A stretch of 64,000 nt of DNA from Diplonema papillatum. Lineage: Eukaryota > Euglenozoa > Diplonemea > Diplonemida > Diplonemidae. A program made the position numbers and the translations under genes. Within the stretch, counting starts at the first letter, position 1. The number at the start of each line of letters is the position of its first letter. Location: assembly GCA_030068145.1 (NCBI GenBank), contig JAPJBO010000044.1, forward strand, positions 186,001 through 250,000. The letters run 5' to 3'. Shown here piece after piece: positions 20,183-30,599 of the stretch. The notes under the pieces were generated by a model. It was not told the DNA's origin. It did not search any database and saw nothing but the letters and a program-made list of their open reading frames with translations.

Positions 20183-20326
20183 CTGCCCTCTGACGAGCTT
20201 CATTTCGAAACCGAGTCAAAGAGGGTGGCGGGCCACACAGCTGCCAGGGGGAGGAGAAGGAAGAAAGCGGAGGTGCAGCGCGCACAGAAGTGCTCGGTGG
20301 AGTCCAGCCTCAGAAGGCGGAGCTAA
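20183..20326 (+). CDS. Gene A terminal exon
   Basis: A C-rich tract and CCGCAG precede 20183. In phase 0, matching the exon ending at 19158, it reads LPSDELHFETESKRVAGHTA then RGRRRKKAEVQRAQKC and stops at TAA 20324. The basic tail ends SSLRRRS. The upstream minisatellite frame is continuous with it, so an alternative start inside 19241-20182 cannot be excluded. Confidence 0.6.
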   Translation: MPSDELHFETESKRVAGHTAARGRRRKKAEVQRAQKCSVESSLRRRS

Positions 20327-22028
20327 AAAAGCTGGATTTCAAAAAAGCGGGTGTCACGCCCGCTTTTCGGGTGTGACCCGGGCACATCCTCTTTAGCTTC
20401 GGCTTCTGAGGCTGGACCTCACCGTGTGGGGGTAGTTGCGGCGGGCGTCGGATCATACGCGACTCCCTGCCGTGCCGAGCGGGATCAACCCAAATGGGCG
20501 ACCGCTGACGAGCTGTCTCACAAGCGGAGTACATGTCGTCGGCTCACCTTTGCGTCTCTTGCTGCTTACCCGAGGCGCGCACTACTTCTTTAGAAGACTG
20601 CGCGCGACTTATAGCGCGGAAGAGCGAGCCAATAACAAGTCTGTGATGCTCCTGAATGTCCTAGGCTGCACGCGCACTACACTGACGCATTGAACGATTT
20701 TGAGAGCTCTTCCGGCTACCTATCTTGAAGAGGATGGGAAATCTTTTGCTCAACCATGGCATTCGGTCGGAACCATCCAGGAACCCGTGCACGAGAAATA
20801 AGCAAGAAAGCAAGAAAGGCTACTGGGCGACAGAAAAGCGAAGGCTGACAAACTGGAGGTAAAGAAACGCCGCTGCCGATCCCCGATGCGGTGAACGTCC
20901 GCTGCTGCTTGCTTGTTGCACTTGCTGCGCAGCTGGTTCCGCTCAGCCAAAGCAGCGCGAGACCAACAGCCCGCGTACGACGCCCAGCGGCTTTCCACTT
21001 GCTGATCGGATCGGGCGAGATAGCTCAGGCTGGTCATACCCAGTACGACCATCAAGAAACCTTGCACTTGCTGCTCGGATCTGTGACACATCGGATTTAT
21101 CGGACCCCGACTAGCGTCGGCGAACGGCAACTTCCAAATTCACATCCAGATCCTCTCTCAGCCACTGCTCTCCCATAACAGAAGTCTAATCTGTCGGACA
21201 TACTGAGGGGGCCTGCTGCCATTAGCGCACGTCACCGGACGAAGTGCAGTGCCGAGCAGGACCGCGATGCACAGCTGGCAGTTGCGGGCTGTTCCCCCCT
21301 GCTGCGCAGCTGGGTCGGCCTGGCCAAAGCAGCGCGAGACCGAAAGCCCACGACGTCGGATCACACTGCCGTCTCACGAAGCCATTGCTCTCAATCAGAG
21401 AAGGTTAACGCCAATATTGGGGACTACTAGTTCCCAGATCCAGGGGTGGACTGGTTTGTAACTGAAAATATATAACCGGAGTGCCGGAGAGATAAATTCA
21501 ACAAAGATTCTGCCCAAAGCGTTTGAGACCCGGTTGCGCCGCCCGGGCGTCCAGGCCTGGCGAAAGCAGCGCGAGGTCGCAAATCAGGCCGGTCGGTCAG
21601 AGGCGGCAATTGGGGCTGCTAGTTGCTGCGCGAAGGCTCTCGTCCAGAGAAAAAGGCCCAGCCTCGAAGGCCACAGGCTATACTTTCTCGGCGCCATCAT
21701 CGCACCTGTCCTGGAGATGCGGGTTGCCTTTCAGAGGGCAAATTGCGCTCCCATTAGCTTCGCGAGCCCCGAAACCCTGGTGGGTGAGTGAAAATCTTAC
21801 GAATCAGAAGACTGTTCGATGGGTGAAAGCCTAATGGTTTTGCTGTTAGGTCCTGCAAATGGGAACTCCCCCACGCGGTTCTTCTTCCTTCTGCTTCCTG
21901 TTTAGTTACCGACGTTCGAGCGATTTCCGTTAAAACAAAGCACCCTCGTGGCGCAACGTCATCCCACTGACTTGTCACTGCAAACAACGCTTCTTTTACT
22001 TTTTCGTGTCCCCACCGCTCATTTTGTT
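20327..22028. other. Intergenic, no gene confirmed
   Basis: Holds a hairpin (20343-20367) and a loosely repeated motif near 20925, 21300 and 21530 (GCTGCGCAGCTGG ... CCAAAGCAGCGCGAGACC) that looks like an old tandem duplication. Open frames at 21520-21830 have no recognised content. Confidence 0.4.
20343..20367. repeat. Perfect 9-bp stem hairpin
   Basis: AAAAGCGGG, a 7-base loop, CCCGCTTTT. It starts 17 bp after the stop codon of gene A. It could fold in the 3' untranslated region; a function is not shown. Confidence 0.6.
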
Positions 22029-22236
22029 ACACAAGCGCCAGCTTTTTGAAAGGAAATGCTCGACGATGCTGCCCGACAAAGAACAGAAGGGATCCCAAGT
22101 GCTGTAACTACCGAACCACGTGTTGAACGGACGTGAGGTCATGCGGGTCTACCCCTGCACGAGAAATCACACAAACACAACGGGTCAAAAGTCCTGAGAG
22201 AGAAAACAACACGCGGTGGTGTAAGCGAAGAACAAA
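22029..22236 (+). repeat. RepC copy, 3' truncated
   Basis: Matches RepC from AAGCGCCAGCTTTTTGAAAG to GGTGTAAGCGAAGAACAAA, then diverges. Confidence 0.85.
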
Positions 22237-22419
22237 AGGGGATGAAGTGGAGCAGGGAGCCCGCGGCGGAGTGGGTGAAGCAGGCTACGGGGCTCCAAGT
22301 TCCGTCCGCTTTCCAATTTAATGGTCGGCTTCGACGACAAGGTCGAGCGGTTGAACGCAATTCTGAAGTTGAAGCCGGCGGGCCAGAGGTTGCGATACAA
22401 CGCGACCGCTAGCTGTCCG

Positions 22420-22653
22420 CTAGTGGAACGCGGGTATCGGTGCCGATGTGATCAGCCAGTCACCCTCTCCGCCCAGGGAGTCCGCTAACACCGCTAATTG
22501 CGAGCGTAGTTCCCTCCGCTGATTTTCTGACAAGTCGAGTCGTTCGGCTTGCTTCTTCAAGCCGGGCAGAATCTGGTTCAGGATGCGGTCATATGCAGGA
22601 GCTCCCATCGAGCCGTCAAGGAACAAGCAGTCAAGGGCGTGACCCGAATCCAC
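22420..22653 (-). other. Minus-strand open frame of uncertain status
   Basis: 77 codons ending MGAPAYDRILNQILPGLKKQ, AERLDLSENQRRELRSQL and GGEGDWLITSAPIPAFH have natural-looking helical composition. No family was recognised. The plus strand at 22321 also carries a short open frame (MVGFDDKVERLNAILKLKP). One may be an exon fragment or a transposon relic. Confidence 0.25.
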
Positions 22654-22778
22654 AGGAATACCACTGCTCTGAAAAGCACAGAAACGTCTGACATTATTGA
22701 AAGTGATTCCAACACGGCAGACGGTGAGTACCGTCCATGCGTACTGAACATGTTCGAGTACAGAAGTCTAGTAGGAGA

Positions 22779-23512
22779 CTGAACATATTGATAGTCTTTG
22801 GATCAAACACAGGAACGCCTGTACGTTCTGAACGTGTTGAGTGTGTGTAGAAGTGCAAGCAAAGAACCGCTCTACGGTATCACAAAGAAACACCCACAAC
22901 TCATTCCAGGAGCAAGACGAAGGGTGGTCGGAGGATACAATGTGAACTACTGAGTAAGCATATCGACAAGGAGTGAGGGCACAGGACCATGAGAAGATCC
23001 ACCGCCGGCCGGAGGCGATCGAGTGCGCTGACGGGGCTATGCAGGGTGCAAGGCGCTGTGGAAGCGGCGAACCGGGCGGAGAAGACGGGGATCGGGACGA
23101 CGCCTACAGAGTGTCGGACGCGTGCTTCGAGGACCTGCGCGCGGCGGTTGTGGCGGGGGACGTGGAGGCGGCTGAAGGTGTACGTCGGCCGTGCGCGTCG
23201 CCGTGCACCACGCCGCCGCGAACAACAGGCACGGCGCGGTGGTCGAAATGCTGCTCTACGAGCAAGGCCCCGTGAAACAGGCTCCGACAGTTTTCAAGCG
23301 CACGAGCAAAGCATACAGAACTGTCTGTGCGTATTGAAAGTGCTTGGATCAAACACAGGTCGCCTTGTGCGCACAGAAAGTATTTAAGTAAAGTACAAGC
23401 ATGAGCCAAGTACACAAAAAAAACACCCACAACTCATACCAGGAGCAAAGCGGGGGGTCGGAGGGACACAATGTGAACTACTGAGTAAGCGCATCGACGA
23501 GGAGAGAGGACC
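22779..23512 (+). repeat. Tandem duplication covering the 5' flank and start of the ankyrin gene
   Basis: 22779-22988 and about 23290-23512 share GGATCAAACACAGG, ACACCCACAACTCAT, CCAGGAGCAA, GTGAACTACTGAGTAAGC and the ATG context. The period is about 524 bp (ATG at 22989 and 23513). The duplicated block includes the likely promoter and leader, so both copies may be transcribed. Confidence 0.88.
22989..23275 (+). pseudogene. Broken 5' copy of the ankyrin-SPRY gene
   Basis: Starts with the same coding sequence as the intact gene (MRRSTAGRRRSSALTGLCRV), but small deletions shift the frame. A larger gap removes the bases encoding most of the first ankyrin repeat. It ends at GGCCCCGTGAAACAGG instead of entering the second repeat. 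It could still be transcribed from its duplicated leader. Confidence 0.8.
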
Positions 23513-26233
23513 ATGAGACGATCCACCGCTGGCCGGAGACGGTCGAGTGCGTTGACGGGGCTATGCAGGGTGCAAGGCGCTGTGGAAGCTGCGAACCGGG
23601 CGGAGAAGGACGGGGATCGGGACGACGCCTGCAGAGTGTCGGACGCGTGCTTCGAGGACCTGCGCGTGGCGGTTGTGGCGGGGGACGTGGAGGCGGTGCG
23701 GAGGTGGCTGAAGGTGTACGGCAGCGGCGCGGCGTCGGCCGTCGACACGCACGGCTGGACAGCGCTGCACCACGCCGCCGCGAACAACAGGCACGGCGCG
23801 GTGGTCGAAATGCTGCTCCGGAGCAAGGTCCCGATCAATAGGCAGAACGACAACCGCTGGACGGCCCTCCACCTCGCAGCCTACAACTCGCACCGCCCCA
23901 CCGTAGAGCAACTCCTGCAGTGCGGCGCCGACCGATCCCTCACCGACGCCGCCGACGACACCGCAGCCGACGTCGCACACCTCTGCAACCTGCACCACAT
24001 CGCGGATTACCTCACCGTTCAGCCCCAGGACACCCCCCCTTGCCCGCCCCTTCGCTCGCCGCCGGCGTCGGGTGCCCACAAAAAGCTGCCGAAGCGCGCG
24101 AAACCGGGACCCCGCGCCCAGCCGCCGCCCCCGGAGGTGCTGCCGCAGCTGCATCTCCTAGAGCGCTGCGAAGCCGGCCGCCGCGAGGAGATAGCGCGAG
24201 AGGAGGTCGCGGCGTTCTACTGGCGGCAGCTGCCGTGCGCGCTGGCTTCCGCCGTCGCGGGGCTCGGCCGGCGGCGGCCGCCTGCGCCGCGGCCCGGGGC
24301 GGGTACCGAGCGGGTGAGGAGGGAAAGCGGGCGGCGGGGGTCCCTGAAACGCGGCGGCAGCGAGGCCGGAGCTATGCGGAGGGCCAGCAGGTCCGTCGAA
24401 GGGCTCAAACCACCGAGGAGAGGAACCGTCGTGTCGATCAGCGACCAGAGAGACGACCTGCCGCCGAAGCACGATGAGAACAACGCCGCGGCGAAGCGGC
24501 GGTCGTTCGGCTCGGTCGCAGGTACCGGGGCGCAGGGCACCTTCACAGGCGTGGAGGATGAGCGACCAAGGAGAGGCACCGCTGTGGCAATCAGTGATCA
24601 GAGGAACGCTTCGAGGCGTGATGAGAACAACACAACCATCGCGAGCGTAGAAGATGAGCGACTTAGGAGAGGCACCATCGTGTCGATCAGTGACCATAGA
24701 GACACATCGAACACGACCAACGGAAGCGTCGAGGATGAGCGACTTCGGAGAGGCGCTGTTGAGTCAATCAGTGATCATCGAGACACATCGAAGCGTGATG
24801 AGAACAACGCCGGAGCCAAGCGGCATTCATTCGGGTCCGTGGGAGGGGACGAGGTGGAGGAACCGTTCGGGAGTGAAGAGGACGAGCGGCGTAGGAGAGG
24901 CACCGTCGTGTCGATCAGCGACCATAGATATAAAGACACGTCGAAGCGTGACGAGAGAGGCCACGAGGGTCGTGCAGAAGGCGAGCGACCGAGGAGCGGC
25001 ACTCTGGCTGCAATCACCGGCCGCAGGGACGGCCCGCCGAACACCGGCGCGGGCAAGAGGAGGACGCTGCCGTCGATCGGGGGCCGGGATCCCGTCGGCG
25101 GGCGGAAGGACGAGCGGCCGAGGAAGGGCAACAGCCTGCCCCCGCCCGCCTTGGCCGAGGCCGCCGCGCGGAGTGGACAGGCCGGTCAGCCACCAACCAG
25201 AGGAGGCACCGTGTCTCCTGCAGGGTACGATGGTCGAAGGGACACGCTGAACAGCAGCGCGGCGGACCGTTTGCAGCAGCGGGGCGCAATCCCGGCGGCG
25301 GGAACCGAAGGCGAAAGGAACAGACTGGTCCGAAAAGGGAGCGTAGCCCCAATGGGCGGCCGGAGAGACATGTTGAAGGACCACCAACCGACGAGGGCGG
25401 CGATCGGCGACGACGGCGAATTGAACAGGCCGGGCGGGAAAGGGAGTGAAGCTCCCACGCAGGACCACGCGAAAAACTTCGCAGACGAGAACGAGGGAAG
25501 TGACCCGTTCAGAAGACTGAGCGGAGCGACCGCGGACGGTCGACGGGAAACGAGTGACCGACGGACGTTGGCGCCGGTCACCGTTGAAGACGAAAGGACC
25601 AATTCGTCAAGGCCCGCGGCGGCACGAGACGGCGGCCGAAGGGGCTCGCTGGAGAGCCAGGCCCACCGGGCGGTCGGTACCGTGGCCGACCTCCCGGAAT
25701 CCCTGCGCAGCTTCGCGCGGAGCGCGCTGCAGAAGGCGTGCGAAGCGTCGCGGCTGTACGCGTGCAGCGCCACGCTTCCCTTGCAGCCGACGGCCTCACG
25801 GTCGTTCCTTTCGACTCCGCGTTGCAGCCAAGGGGCCGCGGGCCTCGAGCCGGTGACCCCGTCTGCTTTCATGCAGGACAACAGACTCTCCCAAAGCCAG
25901 CGCTCCGATATGGCCGAGGTGCAGTCCGTCGCCAGCCCCGCCTACCACCCGGGTTGCTACGTGTACCACCTCGACGACTGCACGTGCAACGCCGCGTGCC
26001 TGCAGGCCGACGCCGGTCCGAAGGGCGGGGCTTCCGCACCGGCAGCGCCGCCCGGTCTGCACGGGCGGCTGGCCGTGCTGTCGCCCACTAGCAGCGGCGC
26101 AGGGGACTCCGCCTCCGACTGGCTGAACCCGGGGAGCCCCGTGCGGAACAGGGCGCCATCGTTCCTGGGCGACTTTGGGCCGCTGCCGCAGGGACCGGTC
26201 TCCCCGGCAGCTTTGCGCAGCCTGCTGCTCGAG
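23513..26233 (+). CDS. Ankyrin-SPRY protein, exon 1
   Basis: ATG at 23513 (MRRSTAGRRRSSALTGLCRV). Residues about 45-170 hold three ankyrin-type repeats with the diagnostic GWTALHHAAANNRHGAVVEM and WTALHLAAYNSH cores. Ankyrin repeats bind partner proteins. From about 300 to 625 a degenerate repeat recurs, built on RRGTVVSISD and RDTSKRDENN, basic and Ser-rich, probably disordered and phosphorylated. The rest is Pro/Ser/Gly-rich with a Cys cluster (YHLDDCTCNAACLQ). The exon ends LRSLLLE|GTTTGT in phase 0. The following exon is in phase and supplies a SPRY domain. No catalytic motif was found. A cytosolic scaffold or adaptor role is inferred. Confidence 0.85.
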
Positions 26234-26286
26234 GTTTGTGTCCACCTGTCATTTGCCCCGGGAGTTCTGTCGCCGGGGGGAAAGCG

Positions 26287-26411
26287 GTTTAGCCACATGC
26301 AATGTGTGAGGAAACTGAACCGCCCAAGTAGGACCTTCTGATCGTGATCATTCGCCAAATTTCCCCCCTGAAACCACGTCCAGGATTTGGGCTCAGGGTA
26401 GTGCTGTCAAC
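26287..26411 (+). repeat. RepD copy in the ankyrin-SPRY intron
   Basis: Near-identical to 19166-19286 from TTTAGCCACATGCAATGTGT to CTCAGGGTAGTGCTGTCAACG. Confidence 0.9.
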
Positions 26412-26420
26412 GAGAAAGCA

Positions 26421-26608
26421 GCACCTGCTTTTTAGGAAATGCTTGAGGAGACTGCCAGTTGCGATAGATCAAAGGAGGTAAATGTGCTGTAGCCCAGACG
26501 AAACACAGGCGTAAGCGTTCAACAAAAAAGACCCACTTTGTAGTTGTATTGTTTTCTCCCCCTCTAGCCTCCTTCGAAATGAGCACAAGGCAGTCCCTCG
26601 AGTGTTTT
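26421..26608 (+). repeat. RepB copy in the ankyrin-SPRY intron
   Basis: Starts GCACCTGCTTTTTAGGAAAT and ends CCTCGAGTGTTTT. It is missing the GTAAATCTGGGTTTAGTGG segment. Confidence 0.88.
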
Positions 26609-26919
26609 CTTGGGGGGGAGGGGGATTTTCGCATCAACAATTCATTGTAAAAAAACTCGAAGCCGAACGCTGGTAGCTTGTTTGATGTTCACGCAGTAAC
26701 AGGCAAGCTTCCCCCAGCACGTACAAGCATACATTGCGCGGCGTATTATTTTCCAACGTTGCGTGCGCAAATAAGTGCTGCACTGTACTGTGGCTTTCTT
26801 ACTATTGTACTGAGTTGCACTCTGGCTGTGATGTGACTTTCTTGCTGTGCTGTTATATGGTGCCTTCGTTCTGTGCTGACTGATGTGCGACGGTTGTGCT
26901 GTGACTTTTCTGTTGACAG
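26609..26919. other. Remainder of the ankyrin-SPRY intron
   Basis: About 310 bp. A block at 26780-26910 is rich in short imperfect TGTGCTG and GACTTTCTTG/TGACTTTTCTG motifs and leads into the acceptor TTCTGTTGACAG. No other feature. Confidence 0.5.
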
Positions 26920-27990
26920 ACATCCAGAAAGAGGATGACCTGTCATCAGGATTCGAGAATCTGCCTCGGGAAGAAAGTCCTTGAGCAGTTCCATTGGCGA
27001 AGCAAAATCTCCCCAAACAAACAGGGCGGATCTCCCTTTTGCGCCCCGTCGCTCTCCTGTTGGAACTGCTGCGGCCAGCTCAGCGGCACGGCTGCCGGCT
27101 GCACGCCGGCTGAGCCGTATCAGGTGCCCCAGCTCGTGATGGTCCAGCCGACGGTCTTGCTGGAGGCCCCCGGGCTCGCGTCCGTCCCGCTGAAGGGAAA
27201 CGAGGAGAAGACGTCGGTAGAATGCTCCGGCCATTCGCAGCACGCGTGCACTACCGTTGTTTGCGACCCGGTGATGCACGGAGACGATGTCGGTGGCGAG
27301 GTGGCCTACGGGTTCGAGATGTCGATTGATGTCGGGGGTGTGGCTTCGGCGCAGGGGAAGTATATAACCGTAGGGTTGGTCGACGACGAGTGGTGGCAAG
27401 AGGTTCCGGCCCACGAGGCGGCCAGCAGGTACTTGGGCGGCTTGCACTCCATCGGGTGGTGGAGCGGCACCCAGGTCATCACGGGCATGAACAAACGCCA
27501 GGCCACCCGCCTGGTGCAGCCCGAGGACCGGTTCCTGTCGTTCACGCAGGGAGACTGCATCGGCATGCTGGTCGACGGCTGCAACCGCGAGCTGGTGTTC
27601 TTTGTGAACCGGAAGCTCGCCAGCGTGGTCCGGCTTCCCGCGGTCCTGGGGCGCAAGCCAGTGCGCGTCGCAGTCTCGCTCCACGGCGATTCGAAAGTGT
27701 CGTTCAAGCAGACGCTGCAGACGGCGCCAGCGTCCCTCCGGTCGCTTGCGCGGGAGCGTGAAAAGTGGTACTTGTGCTGGGTGCACACCCGGCAGCGTTT
27801 CGAGACCGAGAAGATCGAGCAAGCCCGTCTTATGGCTCAAAATGGGGTCCTCCTGGCCGCAGCGCCGGTGCCGCGGATCGTCCGCACGCCGGTGCAGAAT
27901 AGCCGGAACGTGTCCGCCGGGGCCGGCAACAAGAGTGTCATCCGGCTTGCGGTCGAAGTACCAGAAACCATCTGCGACCAGCCGACCTAG
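26920..27990 (+). CDS. Ankyrin-SPRY protein, terminal exon with SPRY domain
   Basis: The acceptor TTGACAG joins exon 1 in phase 0. After a Cys-rich lead (CAPSLSCWNCCGQLSG) the SPRY/B30.2-like fold follows. It has FEMSIDVGGVASAQGKYITV, then LHSIGWWSGTQV, then GDCIGMLVDGCNRELVFFVN with RKLASVV and LGRKPVRVAVSLHGDSKVSF. The 'GD.IG..D...FF.N' pattern is the SPRY core strand set. SPRY domains bind short peptides in partner proteins. The frame ends at TAG 27988 after VPETICDQPT. The 3' half of this exon is repeated three more times downstream in decayed form. Confidence 0.85.
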   Translation, partial: TSRKRMTCHQDSRICLGKKVLEQFHWRSKISPNKQGGSPFCAPSLSCWNCCGQLSGTAAGCTPAEPYQVPQLVMVQPTVLLEAPGLASVPLKGNEEKTSVECSGHSQHACTTVVCDPVMHGDDVGGEVAYGFEMSIDVGGVASAQGKYITVGLVDDEWWQEVPAHEAASRYLGGLHSIGWWSGTQVITGMNKRQATRLVQPEDRFLSFTQGDCIGMLVDGCNRELVFFVNRKLASVVRLPAVLGRKPVRVAVSLHGDSKVSFKQTLQTAPASLRSLAREREKWYLCWVHTRQRFETEKIEQARLMAQNGVLLAAAPVPRIVRTPVQNSRNVSAGAGNKSVIRLAVEVPETICDQPT

Positions 27991-28036
27991 CCCCATGGGT
28001 TCTCTCCCGACGGTCGGTTCTTTGTTGCACACGCAG

Positions 28037-28461
28037 GGAGACTGCATCGGCATGCTGGTCGACGGCTGCAACCGCGAGCTGGTGTTCTTTGTGAACCGGA
28101 AGCTCGCCAGCGTGGTCCGGCTTCCCGCGGTCCTGGGGCGAAAGCCGGTGCGCGTCGCAGTCTCGCTCCACGGCGATTCGAAAGTGTCTTCAAGCAGACG
28201 CTGCAGACGGCGCCGGCGTCCCTCCGGTCGAGCGTGAAAAGTGGTACTTGTGCTGGGTGCACGCCCGGCAGCGTTTTGAGACCGAGAAGATCGAGCAAGC
28301 CCGTCTTCCGGCTCAAAATGGGCTCCTCCGCAGCGCCGGTGCCGCGGATCGTCCGCACGCCGGTGCAGAATAGCCGGAACGTGTCCGCCGGGGCCGGCAA
28401 CAAGAGTGTCATCCGGCTTGCGGTCGAAGTACCAGAAACCATCTGCGACCAGCCGACCTAG
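28037..28461 (+). pseudogene. SPRY exon, decayed copy 2
   Basis: Repeats the exon from GGAGACTGCATCGGCATGCT to GACCAGCCGACCTAG. A deletion after GATTCGAAAGTGT and others at about 28228 and 28325 break the frame. An acceptor-like CACACGCAG precedes it as in the true exon (TTCACGCAG). Confidence 0.88.
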
Positions 28462-28507
28462 CCCCATGGGTTCCCTCCCGACGGTCGGTTGTTTGTCGTA
28501 CACGCAG

Positions 28508-28948
28508 GGTGACTGCATCGGCATGCTGGTCGACGGCTGTAACCGCGAGCTGGTGTTCTTTGTGAACCGGAAGCTCGCCAGCGTGGTCCGGCTTCCCGCG
28601 GTCCTGGGGCGAAAGCCAGTGCGCATCGCAGTCTCGCTCCACGGCGATTCGTAAGTGTCGTTCAAGCAGACGCTGCAGACGGCGCCAGCGTCCCTCCGGT
28701 CGCTTGCGCGGGAGCGTGGAAAGTGGTACTTGTGCTGGGTGCACGCCCGGCAGCGTTTTGAGACCGAGAAGATCGAGCAAGCCCGGCTTCCGGCTCAAAA
28801 TGGGGTCCTCCTGGCCGCAGCGCCGGTGCCGCGGATCGTCCGCACGCCGGTGCAGAATAGCTGGAACGTGTCCGCCGAGGGCGGCAACAAGAGTGTCATC
28901 CGGCTTGCGGTCGAAGTACCAGAAACCATCTGCGACCAGCCGACCTAG
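28508..28948 (+). pseudogene. SPRY exon, decayed copy 3
   Basis: Same unit. The change GATTCGAAAG to GATTCGTAAG creates an in-frame TAA inside the SPRY core. The rest remains about as long as copy 1 and ends with the same CCAGCCGACCTAG. Confidence 0.88.
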
Positions 28949-28994
28949 CCCCATGGGTTCCCTCCCGACGGTCGGTTCTTCGTTGCACACGCAG

Positions 28995-29363
28995 GGAGAC
29001 TGCATCGGCATGCTGGTCGACGGCTGCAACCGCGAGCTGGTGTTCTTTGTGAACCGGAAGCTCGCCAGCGTGGTGTCGTTCAAGCAGACGCTGCAGACGG
29101 CGCCGGCGTCCCTCCGGTCGCTTGCGCGGGAGCGTGAAAAGTGGTACTTGTGCTGGGTGCACGCCCGGCAGCGTTTTGAGACCGAGAAGATCGAGCAAGC
29201 CCGTCTTCCGGTTCAAAATGGGTTCTTCCTGGCCGCGGCGCCGGTGCCGCGAATTGGCCGCACGCCGGTGCAGATTAGCCGGAACGTGTCCGCCGGGGCC
29301 GACAGGAGTGCCGACCGGCTTGCGGTCGAAGTACCAGAAACCATCTGCGACCAGCCGACCTAG
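28995..29363 (+). pseudogene. SPRY exon, decayed copy 4
   Basis: Same unit, with about 75 bp removed between CGCCAGCGTGGT and GTCGTTCAAG. It reads open through the junction as NRKLASVVSFKQTLQT and on to DQPT before TAG. Spacing between copies is 487, 471 and 487 bp. Confidence 0.88.
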
Positions 29364-29404
29364 CCCCATGGTTTCTCTCCCGAGGGTGGTCCAGGTAGCC
29401 GTTT

Positions 29405-29790
29405 TCCAACGACGCTGCCGCGGGACTGCTTGGGGAGGCCTTGCCCATTCATAACGAAGAATTTTAGACCCTGTTGTTCCTCGCTTCAGTGGTTTGGGTA
29501 TGACCCCCGAGCCCCGGAGAGACTGCCCCCGCGAAGCTGCCGCGAGACTGCGTGAGGGGGCCTTGCCCACGTTCTTAACGAAGAAGTCTAGATAGTGTTT
29601 CTCGCTTTCAGTGGTTTGGGTATGACCCCCGAACCCCGGAGAGACGGCCCCGCGAAGCTGCCGCGAGATTGCGCGGGGAGACCTTGCCCACGTTCTTAAC
29701 GAAGAATTGTGGACACTGTTGTTTCTCGCATTCAGTGGTTTGGGTATGACCCCCCGGAGACTGCCCCCGCGAAGCTGCCGGGCTCTCTGG
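29405..29790 (+). repeat. Tandem repeat of about 120 bp, three-plus copies
   Basis: Each unit has GAAGCTGCCGCGAGA, CCTTGCCCACGTTCTTAACG and TCAGTGGTTTGGGTATGACC. It begins just after the last SPRY copy. Confidence 0.9.
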
Positions 29791-29953
29791 GGCTGACCTC
29801 CAGCTCCGGCCAGCCCCGGGCCAGCCTCCACACTGCCTAAGTACGCATTCCTCTGTGGGCAGTAGCTCATATCCGATGTGCCTTGGGTGCTCACGCATTC
29901 CCCCTGTCTGGGTTCTGTGTCGTAGAAATGGGTCACAAAGAGCAATGAGCAAC

Positions 29954-30105
29954 TCCCTCAGAAAAGCCGGCCCACATCAAGGCTTCGAAAGGCCAGTCCC
30001 CTCAGACAAGTCGGCCCACAACAAGGCTTCTAAAGGCCAGTCTCCTCAGAAAAGTCGGCCCGCATCAAGGCTTCTGAAGGCCACTTCCCTCAGGAAAGTC
30101 CTCCA
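29954..30105 (+). repeat. 44-bp tandem repeat, about 3.5 copies
   Basis: Unit CCCTCAGAAAAGTCGGCCCA followed by CATCAAGGCTTCTAAAGGCCAGT. Copies start at 29954 and 29998 and continue to 30105. Confidence 0.9.
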
Positions 30106-30140
30106 TCTGACGTACTGACATGGCGAGTGAGGAAACGGGG

Positions 30141-30300
30141 GGCGGCGCCCCGAAAACGTGCCTTTTTCAAAACTGAGCCTGCTCGTAGTTTTCCAGAGCG
30201 GTATGCCACTCAAAACGAAAACTGGGAAGCGGGGGGCGATGTCCCGAAAACGTGCTTTTTTCACAACTTTGCCTGCTTGAAGTTTTCCCGAGCGGTGTGT
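30141..30300 (+). repeat. 94-bp tandem pair
   Basis: CGAAAACGTGC with TTTTTTC, CTGCTCGTAGTTTTCCAGAG and GCGG occurs twice, 94 bp apart (30151 and 30245). Confidence 0.85.
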
Positions 30301-30306
30301 CTCTCA

Positions 30307-30404
30307 AGAATACTCGACGTAGCTGCTTCGACTCCGAATGGAAGGGAGGAAATATGGAGGTAGAGGGGCATACAATCTGATTTGTTCTTCGCTTACACCA
30401 CCGT
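30307..30404 (-). repeat. RepC fragment, inverted
   Basis: AATACTCGACGTAGCTGCTT ... CTTACACCACCGT matches the RepC right end. It is cut off where RepG begins. Confidence 0.85.
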
Positions 30405-30408
30405 TGAG

Positions 30409-30583
30409 CCAATTCACCTACCCCCCCTGAAAGCGACTTGAGCTCGATTACACTCGATTACGCGTCGATTACACTCGATTACACTGTACGATGCAAATTA
30501 TCGCCACAGATTCTTTGCATTCTAATCCAAACGATTACACTCGATTACGATCGATTACAATCGATCAGCTTTTGGTGAATTGG
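30409..30583. repeat. RepG: 175-bp element with 10-bp inverted termini
   Basis: CCAATTCACC at the left and GGTGAATTGG at the right are perfect complements. Inside are clustered CGATTACACT units and GATGCAAATTATCGCCACAG. A related but longer copy lies at 41534-41920. It interrupts a RepC copy on the left. Confidence 0.75.
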
Positions 30584-30599
30584 GGGGGTACTGTAACAA

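Noticed and set aside
20343-20367. Rho-independent terminator
   Set aside because: The stem-loop followed by T looks like one, but the surrounding genes are spliced and eukaryotic, so a bacterial terminator call is not justified.
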